The position numbers and the translations under genes were made by a program. The notes beneath the pieces are model-generated. The model saw only the letters and a program-made list of their open reading frames with translations, was not told where the DNA came from and ran no database searches. 15,118 bases of DNA from Pseudomonadota bacterium (lineage in GTDB: Bacteria > Pseudomonadota > Gammaproteobacteria > Burkholderiales > Burkholderiaceae): positions 1 to 15,118 of the forward strand of contig JAJXUC010000090.1 in the NCBI GenBank assembly GCA_021783435.1, in the 5' to 3' direction. Each line of letters opens with the position of its first letter. The first letter of the stretch is position 1. Shown here piece by piece: positions 8,686-14,581 of the stretch.

Positions 8686-9546
8686 TCAACCCAGTGCAGC
8701 GCGCATGCGAATATGGGTGATGCCAGCTTCGGCATAGGGCTCGCCCAGGCTGCTGAAGCCCAGGCGGCGATAAAAGCCCGTCACCGCTTGTTGCGCCGAA
8801 ATGTCCGCATGACTGTGGCCAGCCGCGTGAGCTGCCTGCATGAGAGCTCGCATCACCAGTTTGCCGGCCTGGCCGCCGCGCATGGACTGCACCACGGCCA
8901 CGCGGCCGATATGCCCGTCCGGCAACAAACGCCCGCAAGCCACGGGCATCCCCAGACGGTTGAACACCACGGCGTGGCGACACGTGGCGTCGTGTTCGTC
9001 CCATTCCATCTCAGCGGGAATGCCTTGCTCGTGCACGAACACGGCGGTGCGCAGGCTGCCGGCGGCTTCGCCGAGTTCGGCCCAGTCGCCGAGTTGCACG
9101 CGCAGCATGGGCTCGCCGCGCGCATGGGCTTCGAGCAGGTCGCGCAGCGCTGGCGGCAAGGTCTGCGACTTGGCCTGCGCGCCGCTGGTGGTGAAGACAT
9201 AGACCATTTCGCCACTGACCAGCAGACGGTCCTGCACGAACATGGCGGTGTGCAGGGTGAAGCTGCTGTGCCCCAGGCGGGTGAGGCCGATTCCGACGTC
9301 AATCCAGTCGTCGAGCCGCGCCGGGCGGTGATAGGTGAGACTGGCCTTTTTCACATAGAGATCACCGCCCAGGGCCTGCAAGCTCTGGGCGTACGGCAGG
9401 CCGAGGGCCTTCCAGAAGGCGCTCATGGCGGTATCGAAGTACAACAGGTAATGACCGTTGAAGACCACTTGCTGCATGTCCACCTCGGCCCAGCGCACTT
9501 GCAAGCGGTGGAGGAAACGGTAGCTTTCGCGTTGCACGGGAGTCAT
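8686..9546 (-). CDS. Hotdog acyl-CoA thioesterase (YbgC/FadM-like) fused to GNAT acetyltransferase
   Basis: A 286-residue two-domain protein. Residues about 10-135 are a 4-hydroxybenzoyl-CoA/YbgC-type hotdog thioesterase, with the active-site segment VRWAEVDMQQVVFNGHYLLY (17-36, catalytic Asp23) and the partner strand YHRPARLDDWIDV. Residues about 145-285 are a GNAT domain of the ElaA-like kind, with VFVHEQGIPAEMEWDEHD, the strand-4 signature HIGRVAV, and QAVTGFYRRLGF. I favour the ATG at 9546. The frame could start at a TTG at 9591, adding 15 residues, but neither has a clear ribosome binding site. The fusion implies work on acyl-CoA substrates, but the joint reaction is unknown. It follows the alpha/beta hydrolase gene by 57 bases. 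Confidence 0.9.
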   Translation of the reverse strand: MTPVQRESYRFLHRLQVRWAEVDMQQVVFNGHYLLYFDTAMSAFWKALGLPYAQSLQALGGDLYVKKASLTYHRPARLDDWIDVGIGLTRLGHSSFTLHTAMFVQDRLLVSGEMVYVFTTSGAQAKSQTLPPALRDLLEAHARGEPMLRVQLGDWAELGEAAGSLRTAVFVHEQGIPAEMEWDEHDATCRHAVVFNRLGMPVACGRLLPDGHIGRVAVVQSMRGGQAGKLVMRALMQAAHAAGHSHADISAQQAVTGFYRRLGFSSLGEPYAEAGITHIRMRAALG

Positions 9547-9603
9547 GGTTCGAGGCGATGGGGGCACGATCAGGGTCGGAAGGATCTGCAACGAGGACTT
9601 GGT

Positions 9604-10611
9604 TCAGGAACGCGGCATGGCATTCAAGCGCGGCTGAAAGGCATGGCGCAACGCGGCGGCAGCTTCCTGCACGGCCTGTCCGGCCTGTGGCAAGGCACGG
9701 CCCATGCGTATGAAGTCATGTGTGACGCCCGGCCATTCGCGCAGCGCCACGGGCACACCCGCGTGGCGCAGGCGCTCGGCATAGAGCACACCCTCATCAT
9801 GCAGAGGGTCGCAGCCAGCAAGGCCGATCCAGGCCGGTGCGAGGCCATGCAGATCGGGTGCCAGCAGCGGGGCGAATCGCCAGTCATGACGATCTTCGGG
9901 CCGGGGCAGGTATTGGTTGAAGAACCAGTCGATGGATTCGGTGTCGAGCAGAAAGCCATGGGCGAAATGCGCGGCCGATGCGGTCTGCGCCCAACCCGCC
10001 GTGCCCGGATAGAACAGGAGTTGCAGCGCCAATGGCCAGGCGGCATCGCGCGCCAGGATGGCACAGACGGTGGCCAGGGTGCCGCCCGCGCTGTCGCCGG
10101 CAATGGCGATGCGGTCTGCATCCACACCCAGCATGGCAGCGTTTTCGCGCAGCCATGAGAGTGCGTCCCAGGCGTCGTTCAAGGCTGTCGGGAAGGCATG
10201 CTCCGGCGCCAGACGATAGTCGCATGAAAAGACGGTGCAGCCGGAATGCAGTGCCAGTTGCCGACACAGGATGTCGTGTGTCGCGACACTGCCGATGACG
10301 AATCCACCGCCGTGCAGGTAAAGCAAGGCACCCGATGGTTCGCTGAAGTCTGCCGCGGGACCTCCCGGCGCGGCACGATAGCGCCGCACCAGCAAGCGAG
10401 CGCCATCACGGACAGGACAATCCAGGTCCATCACCTCGGCAAGCGGCGGTGGGGCGATGTCGAGCACACCGGAGGCGGCCTCGTACGCCGCCCTCGCCTG
10501 CTGGGCACTGAGGCTCCATAGGGGAGGTCGCGCAGCACGGGCAATGCGATGCAACAACTCCTGCATCACGGGGCTAGGGCTGGGGGGAGTGAGATGTGTG
10601 GGTTGGGTCAT
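9604..10611 (-). CDS. Alpha/beta hydrolase of the hormone-sensitive lipase family (esterase/lipase)
   Basis: A 335-residue cytoplasmic carboxylester hydrolase of bacterial family IV (HSL). It has the oxyanion-hole motif HGGGF (100-104), nucleophile elbow GDSAGG with Ser174, acid Asp268 in AGCDPLHDEG, and base His298 in GVTHDF. All three catalytic residues are in place, so the enzyme should be active, probably on short-chain esters; natural substrate unknown. The N-terminal cap region (about 15-60) resembles other HSL members. No signal peptide is visible. It lies between the flavoprotein gene (95 bases upstream) and the thioesterase-GNAT gene (57 bases downstream) on the same strand, a possible operon. 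Confidence 0.94.
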   Translation of the reverse strand: MTQPTHLTPPSPSPVMQELLHRIARAARPPLWSLSAQQARAAYEAASGVLDIAPPPLAEVMDLDCPVRDGARLLVRRYRAAPGGPAADFSEPSGALLYLHGGGFVIGSVATHDILCRQLALHSGCTVFSCDYRLAPEHAFPTALNDAWDALSWLRENAAMLGVDADRIAIAGDSAGGTLATVCAILARDAAWPLALQLLFYPGTAGWAQTASAAHFAHGFLLDTESIDWFFNQYLPRPEDRHDWRFAPLLAPDLHGLAPAWIGLAGCDPLHDEGVLYAERLRHAGVPVALREWPGVTHDFIRMGRALPQAGQAVQEAAAALRHAFQPRLNAMPRS

Positions 10612-10706
10612 GATCGTGAATCAGCGGAGCTGCAGCCTTGAAACGCGAGTGGATCCAAGGCAGCATAAAGCGCCGCCGCATCGGCTGCCACGACTGCCGC
10701 CTTGCA

Positions 10707-11885
10707 TCAAACCGACATGCCCACGGCGTGGCCGCTGGCCCAGGCCCACTGAAAGTTGTAGCCGCCCAGCCAGCCGGTGACATCAACCACTTCACCGATG
10801 AAATGCAGCCCAGGAACCTTGTGGGCTTCAAGCGTGGCGGGGTGCAGTTCCGCCGTGTCGACCCCACCCCGCATGACCTCGGCCTTGCGCCACCCTTCGG
10901 TACCCGTTGGCTGGAGCGACCATGCGCCAAGCGAAGCGCCAAGTGCCTTGAGTTTGGCATCCGCCAGTTCGGCGATGCGCCGGTCGGCAGGGAGTTGCTG
11001 CATCTCCACCCAGGTCTGAGCCAGACGGCGTGGCAGAAATTGCCCCAGCACGTTGAGCAGCGATTGACGCGATTGAACCTTGGCCACGCGCAGGGCCTCG
11101 CCCAGATCGTGGGCCGGCGACAGGTCGAGTCGCAATGGGTCGCCAGAGTCCCAGAAACTGGAAATCTGGAGGATGGCAGGACCGGACAGACCGCGATGCG
11201 TGAACAGCAAGTCCTCGTCGAAATGCTGTGCGCCGCACGCCACCCTGACCTCGAGCGCCACGCCAGCCAGCCCGGCAAACGGCTTCCACGGTTCCGCGGC
11301 GAAGGTCAGGGGAACCAGCGCGGGTCGAGGCGCCACCACCAACAAACCCATTTGCCGGGCCAGCCGCAGACCGTAATCGCTGGCGCCAATCTTGGGCACC
11401 GGCAAGCCGCCCGTGGCCACAACCACCCGCCGTGCCTGCAACGCGCCTCGATCGGTCTCCAGTCGAAAGCCCGAGCCCTCGCGCGACACGCCGTGCACAA
11501 CACACGGTTGCAGCCATTGCACGCGTCCGAGTTCACATTCCGCACGCAGCATGTCGATGATCTGTTGGCTGCTGCCATCGCAGAACAACTGGCCTTTGTG
11601 CTTTTCGTGATAGGCAATGCGGTACCGGCGCACGAGGGCCGTGAAGTCGCGCGGGGTGTAGCGAGACAGAACCTCGCGGGTAAAACCAGGTTGGCGGGAG
11701 ATGAAGTGCTGCGGGCCCGCCAGCGCATTGGTGAAGTTGCAGCGGCCGCCACCCGAGATGCGGATCTTCTCGCCCACACGCGCCGCGTGCTCGATGAGTG
11801 CCACCCGCCGACCCCGTTGCCCCGCCACGGCGGCGCACATCATGCCAGCAGCCCCAGCTCCGATCACGGCGACATCATGGTGCAT
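10707..11885 (-). CDS. HI0933-type NAD(P)/FAD-dependent oxidoreductase (BaiN/RdsA-like)
   Basis: A 392-residue flavoprotein of the HI0933 family. The FAD-binding Rossmann motif GAGAAG lies at 9-14, followed by the family signature RISGGGRCNFTN (42-53), the second block VVVATGGLPVPKIGASDYG, and the C-terminal GEVVDVTGWLGGYNFQWAWA. Function is not settled for most members; oxidoreductase activity is inferred from the fold. I chose the ATG at 11885 because the Rossmann strand begins at residue 4. The frame stays open far upstream into the haemagglutinin remnant, but that part is meaningless arginine/proline sequence. This is the last ordinary chromosomal gene before the toxin-immunity array. Confidence 0.92.
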   Translation of the reverse strand: MHHDVAVIGAGAAGMMCAAVAGQRGRRVALIEHAARVGEKIRISGGGRCNFTNALAGPQHFISRQPGFTREVLSRYTPRDFTALVRRYRIAYHEKHKGQLFCDGSSQQIIDMLRAECELGRVQWLQPCVVHGVSREGSGFRLETDRGALQARRVVVATGGLPVPKIGASDYGLRLARQMGLLVVAPRPALVPLTFAAEPWKPFAGLAGVALEVRVACGAQHFDEDLLFTHRGLSGPAILQISSFWDSGDPLRLDLSPAHDLGEALRVAKVQSRQSLLNVLGQFLPRRLAQTWVEMQQLPADRRIAELADAKLKALGASLGAWSLQPTGTEGWRKAEVMRGGVDTAELHPATLEAHKVPGLHFIGEVVDVTGWLGGYNFQWAWASGHAVGMSV

Positions 11886-11893
11886 GGCTTGGA

Positions 11894-12532
11894 TCACGCC
11901 GCACAACCCGCATACCGTTGTCGCCTTGTTGGCAGGCAGCAGCGAACCCAAGACCAACTGACGCACTTGAGCCGCAGGCCTTGCTGCCTCAGACCCAGGG
12001 TGACGGTAGGCGTCGTGCCGCTGCCTGCGCTTGTTGCTGCCGTGTTGTTGCCGGTGGCCCGGGTGAGGCTGCTGGCGCCCACAGTGATGCCGCCGGGGGC
12101 GCTCAGGCGCACGGGGCCGCCTGCCTGGTCGGCACCGGGTACGGCGATGGTGGTGTATTGCAGGGTCTGCTGCACGGTGCCCTGGCCTGCCGTGCGCTGG
12201 GTGAGCAGGTCGTGGCCGCTGCTGCTTTGGCTTTGGCTCAGGTCGTTGACGGCGGCGTCGATGTGCAACTGGGCGTTGGGGTTGACTGGCTGGCCGTTGA
12301 TCACTCCGGCCTGGGCGCTCAGGCTCTGCCCGCTGATCTGCGCCGCCTGCAGGGTCAGGTCGGCGCCGGACTGCAGGGCGATGGCCCCGCCGGTGATGCG
12401 GCTGGCCTGCGCGAGGAGGTCGCGCGCCGTGAATGCATAGGGCTGCCAGGCACTTGCCCACACCCAGTAGAGGCTCAGCAGAATGAGCGTCAGGGCGCTC
12501 AGGCGGTCAGTGTTCTGGGGTGCGGTGGGCAT
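11894..12532 (-). pseudogene. Filamentous-haemagglutinin/CdiA repeat remnant
   Basis: The 212-residue open frame from the ATG at 12532 contains haemagglutinin-repeat sequence. ALQSGADLTLQAAQISGQSL is the typical beta-helix repeat. After it come DLSQSQSSSGHDLLTQRT, GTVQQTLQYTTI and RLSAPGGITV, blocks that occur near the end of the repeat domain in CdiA-like proteins. It lacks a secretion (TPS) domain, pre-toxin and toxin, so it cannot act as a full exported effector. The first 35 residues contain a hydrophobic stretch (LTLILLSLYWVW) that could mimic a signal, but no ribosome binding site precedes the ATG. The last 40 or so residues look out of frame. It begins 14 bases after the third lipoprotein gene. 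I read it as a leftover of an older CdiA gene at the edge of the array; a small secreted repeat protein is the alternative. Confidence 0.55.
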
Positions 12533-12545
12533 GGGGAGAGATGCA

Positions 12546-12890
12546 TTAAACCGGGGATTGACAATCTCCTGGATTAACCTCAACGTATCTAAAAGAAAGT
12601 ATTTTTCCTGTAACTGGGTCGTATTTATAATAATAGTGGCATTTACCAAATCCCTGCCATGGAGCGAACTCGATTTCCCTGCTGCCATCAGGTAATTTGA
12701 TGTCCTTAATTAATTTATCGCGAGGATCTGTCGGAGAAATTTCAAATGGCAAATGAACTCGACGACCGACCCACTTAGATGAATAGCTCACCCAATCATC
12801 GTGCCGATACCCCGGAATCATTTCCATGCAACCACCAATTAACATACTTATTAAAGCGATAATTAATATACGATGGAGGGATGGCTTCAT
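12546..12890 (-). CDS. Small lipoprotein, probable immunity protein of module 3
   Basis: A 114-residue protein starting with a lipoprotein signal: basic start, hydrophobic run LIIALISMLI, and lipobox GGC with Cys21. The mature part shares a pattern with the other two lipoproteins of the array: WVGR near the start, a DGSREIEF segment, C-x3-Y-x-Y, ILSFRY, and a late Cys before a terminal proline. Two conserved mature cysteines suggest a periplasmic disulfide. Its ATG overlaps the stop of toxin frame 3 by four bases (ATGA), the arrangement expected for a toxin-immunity pair. It has no good Shine-Dalgarno sequence, unlike the other two. The sequence is AT-richer than the chromosome. Immunity function is inferred from position, size and family likeness. 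Confidence 0.72.
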   Translation of the reverse strand: MKPSLHRILIIALISMLIGGCMEMIPGYRHDDWVSYSSKWVGRRVHLPFEISPTDPRDKLIKDIKLPDGSREIEFAPWQGFGKCHYYYKYDPVTGKILSFRYVEVNPGDCQSPV

Positions 12891-13267
12891 TTTTTAGAGG
12901 CAATTTTTCGTGAATTCGATTTTTGTTGCAACAGATAGGATACATTTGGATTGCCGAGTGCTGCCGGCATTGAAACCACAGCAGCGACCCCCATCAAAGG
13001 GACGTTTGCAAGCGGAAAAATGGAGTTCAACGTTGAGCTTGTATTAAAAAACCAATCATGCACCCCTGCCGTCGCATTGATAAACGGAACGCGATTGAGC
13101 GCATTGCTCAGTGTTGAGCCTTGAGAAAATGATGAACCCGGTTTATTGAGACCGATAACATTATTGCCAAACGAATCAACCGGTTGTTGTCCATTGGCCT
13201 GTGGTAAATAAAATGGATAGTCTTTTGTGCCCGGCGCCGGTGTTTGGGGATGCGCCGGGATAATTGC
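12887..13267 (-). pseudogene. Orphan toxin C-terminus 3 (truncated, no start codon)
   Basis: This 126-codon frame starts directly after the stop codon of lipoprotein 2 and in the same reading frame, without any ATG, GTG or TTG at its beginning. It matches toxin copies 1 and 2 from TPAPGTKDYP through DSFGNNVIGL and PFINATAGVHD. It then diverges after WFFN, ending in a lysine-rich tail (SNSRKIASKK) instead of the LPGGKP of the others. The pre-toxin segment present in copy 2 (GYNLGNLAGKAVTGC...) is missing, and the homology begins at about 13244. It ends in an ATGA overlap with lipoprotein 3. It is best read as a silent cassette, not an expressed protein. Confidence 0.72.
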
Positions 13268-13618
13268 TCAGTTAGGATTTACGTAACACCCACCAAAATG
13301 GTTTCCGCCAGTGTAATGCCACGAGACTATATTCTCCGTAGATGAATTATATGCGTAAAAAACCCGGCAAACGCTTCTTGGTACAGGGTTAGCGATCTCC
13401 ACCTCATAATTTCCGTTATTCAATTTTCGCGTTATTGTATGGTAACCATTATTTTCACTAAATTGATCAAGAAGTAATTTTAATGGTTTTCCAATATAAA
13501 TTCCGAACCTTTCCAGGAATGCCTCATGCCCACTCACTATTGGGAAGCATGCTGTTGTTAAGGAGCATAAAATAATCACAACCCATAAGTTTTGATTTGA
13601 ACTATTGGAGCGCGTCAC
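13268..13618 (-). CDS. Small lipoprotein, probable immunity protein of module 2
   Basis: A 116-residue protein with a lipoprotein signal: hydrophobic LWVVIILCSL, then lipobox TTAC with Cys24. The mature region carries YIGK, NGNYEVEI, the C-x2-FYAYN block, NIVSWHY and a second Cys four residues before the end region NPN. These line up with lipoproteins 1 and 3. The start is GTG at 13618, in a GTGA overlap with the stop of toxin 2, and is preceded by a strong GGAGG six bases upstream. Start choice is therefore well supported. Third-position AT use is much higher than in the housekeeping genes. Likely protects the outer face of the inner membrane or periplasm against toxin 2; this is inferred. 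Confidence 0.78.
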   Translation of the reverse strand: MTRSNSSNQNLWVVIILCSLTTACFPIVSGHEAFLERFGIYIGKPLKLLLDQFSENNGYHTITRKLNNGNYEVEIANPVPRSVCRVFYAYNSSTENIVSWHYTGGNHFGGCYVNPN

Positions 13619-14226
13619 GGCTTTCCTCCGGGGAGTTTCATGTTCGTTATCCAGCTAATATTGTTATTTCCCAGCGCTGCCGGGATTGAAAATAACGCTG
13701 CCGGTGGCATCATGGCCGGATTTGTAAAATCACCAAATTTTACTAACCCGGAATTAAAAATATAATCATGTACTCCCGCCGTCGCATTGATAAATGGGAC
13801 TTGGTTGAGCGTATTGCTGAGCGCAGATCCTTGCGAAAACGAAGACCCAAGGTGATTCAGGCCAATCACGTTGTTTCCGAACGAGTCAACGGGTTGTTGG
13901 CCATTCGCTTGCGGCGTATAAACCGGATAGTCCTTTGTGCCCGGCGCCGGTGTTTTCCCTGGCCCCGCATCCGCGTCATAGCCGATGACGGTGTTGTAAG
14001 TCCAGGCGGCGGCGTTGGTGATCGCCGCACTCTCGGCGCCATTCTGGCAGCCTGTGCCGCTGACCGACCCTGCCGCACAGCCCGTGACCGCTTTCCCGGC
14101 GAGGTTCCCGAGGTTATAGCCCGCTAGCGTCTGCCCCATACCAGCGGTGAGCATGCTGGCCACGATGTTGTGCACAGACTGACTGCCGCCCAGGTCGTGC
14201 AGGGTCTGGCCGATATTGCCGCCCTC
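13615..14226 (-). CDS. Orphan CdiA-like pre-toxin and toxin C-terminus, module 2
   Basis: From residue 1 (Glu at 14226) this 203-residue segment reads as carrier sequence (EGGNIGQTLHDLGGSQSVHN), then a pre-toxin block (AGYNLGNLAGKAVTGCAAGS, two Cys, NAAAWTYN), then the variable toxin. The toxin has PVDSFGNNVIGLN, PFINATAGVHDYIFN and a hydrophobic end MMPPAALFSIPAALGNNN before KLPGGKP. I do not recognise the toxin family. The carrier-like frame begins at the stop of lipoprotein 1 and there is no convincing start. An upstream TTG at 14355 lies inside lipoprotein 1 in another frame. This fits an orphan cdiA-CT/cdiI module: a partial carrier remnant plus toxin plus immunity gene. It may be silent unless recombined into the main gene. 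Confidence 0.75.
   Translation of the reverse strand, partial: EGGNIGQTLHDLGGSQSVHNIVASMLTAGMGQTLAGYNLGNLAGKAVTGCAAGSVSGTGCQNGAESAAITNAAAWTYNTVIGYDADAGPGKTPAPGTKDYPVYTPQANGQQPVDSFGNNVIGLNHLGSSFSQGSALSNTLNQVPFINATAGVHDYIFNSGLVKFGDFTNPAMMPPAALFSIPAALGNNNISWITNMKLPGGKP
13625..13629 (-). promoter_or_regulatory. Shine-Dalgarno of lipoprotein 2, inside toxin 2 gene
   Basis: On the - strand the sequence reads GGAGGAAAGCCGTG. GGAGG lies six bases before the GTG start at 13618. The same bases encode Gly-Gly-Lys-Pro at the end of toxin 2. The site decides the GTG start and would let the immunity gene be translated even when the toxin frame is not. Confidence 0.75.
13951..14152. repeat. Direct repeat of the pre-toxin segment, copy 2
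   Basis: This 202-base stretch matches 14917-15118 at an offset of 966 bases without gaps. By eye I count seven differences (about 96% identity), all at the toxin-proximal end, and the last 127 bases (14026-14152) are identical. It encodes the conserved pre-toxin region just before the variable toxin, the expected place for recombination that swaps toxin tips. The match may extend beyond the window edge. Confidence 0.92.
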
Positions 14227-14581
14227 ATGTATACGGGTTGATTGCGCACTGATCGTCAGCGCCCTCGTAACGCCAGCTAACAATAAGCTTGGTTTGCGTA
14301 TTGTATGTATAAAATATTTTGCAATTTCTGTGCGCAAGCGCGTTGTCAATTTCAATTTCTATGTCGCCATTAGGTAGTATTCGCCTTGAAAATGGCCGGA
14401 ACCCTAATTTAGGATTGAAATTGTCTTCAATCCACGAAATATCTTTTCCAACATACCAACCATAATTACCTACGAAGGCTTGGTGTGGAGTAGAAGAGGT
14501 CATGACAAAACACCCATCAAATTGCGTGATAAAGCAAGAAATCGTAAAAATTTTAAAGAGCAACATCCATCGAATCTTCAC
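14225..14581 (-). CDS. Small lipoprotein, probable immunity protein of module 1
   Basis: A 118-residue protein beginning MKIRW, with a hydrophobic segment (LLFKIFTISCFI) and a likely lipobox FDGC at Cys24. The mature part has YVGKDISW, NGDIEIEI, the C-x2-FYTYN block, LIVSWRY and a late Cys near the end, the same order as in the other two lipoproteins. The start is GTG at 14581 in a GTGA overlap with the stop of toxin 1, six bases after a GGAGG. It stands directly behind the toxin end of the probable main exported protein, so it is the best candidate for the active immunity protein. The gene is AT-rich. No known immunity family is recognised by me. Confidence 0.8.
   Translation of the reverse strand: MKIRWMLLFKIFTISCFITQFDGCFVMTSSTPHQAFVGNYGWYVGKDISWIEDNFNPKLGFRPFSRRILPNGDIEIEIDNALAHRNCKIFYTYNTQTKLIVSWRYEGADDQCAINPYT

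Noticed and set aside
8713..10158. A 481-codon open frame on the + strand, antisense to the thioesterase-GNAT and hydrolase genes
   Set aside because: It is a shadow of GC-rich genes. Its translation is rich in His, Gln and Gly with no domain, and the - strand frames have full catalytic motifs.
10638..12440. A 600-codon open frame on the + strand across the flavoprotein gene and haemagglutinin remnant
   Set aside because: Spans two unrelated - strand coding regions, with low-complexity translation and no recognisable domain. It is antisense to the clear HI0933 signature.
11886..12461. N-terminal extension of the flavoprotein by about 190 residues
   Set aside because: The extension is Arg/Pro/His-rich and overlaps the haemagglutinin frame. 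The Rossmann motif starts correctly from the ATG at 11885.
14227..14355. TTG start at 14355 for the module 2 toxin frame
   Set aside because: It lies inside lipoprotein 1 in another frame, and the sequence up to 14227 does not resemble carrier protein. Carrier-like sequence begins at the lipoprotein stop.
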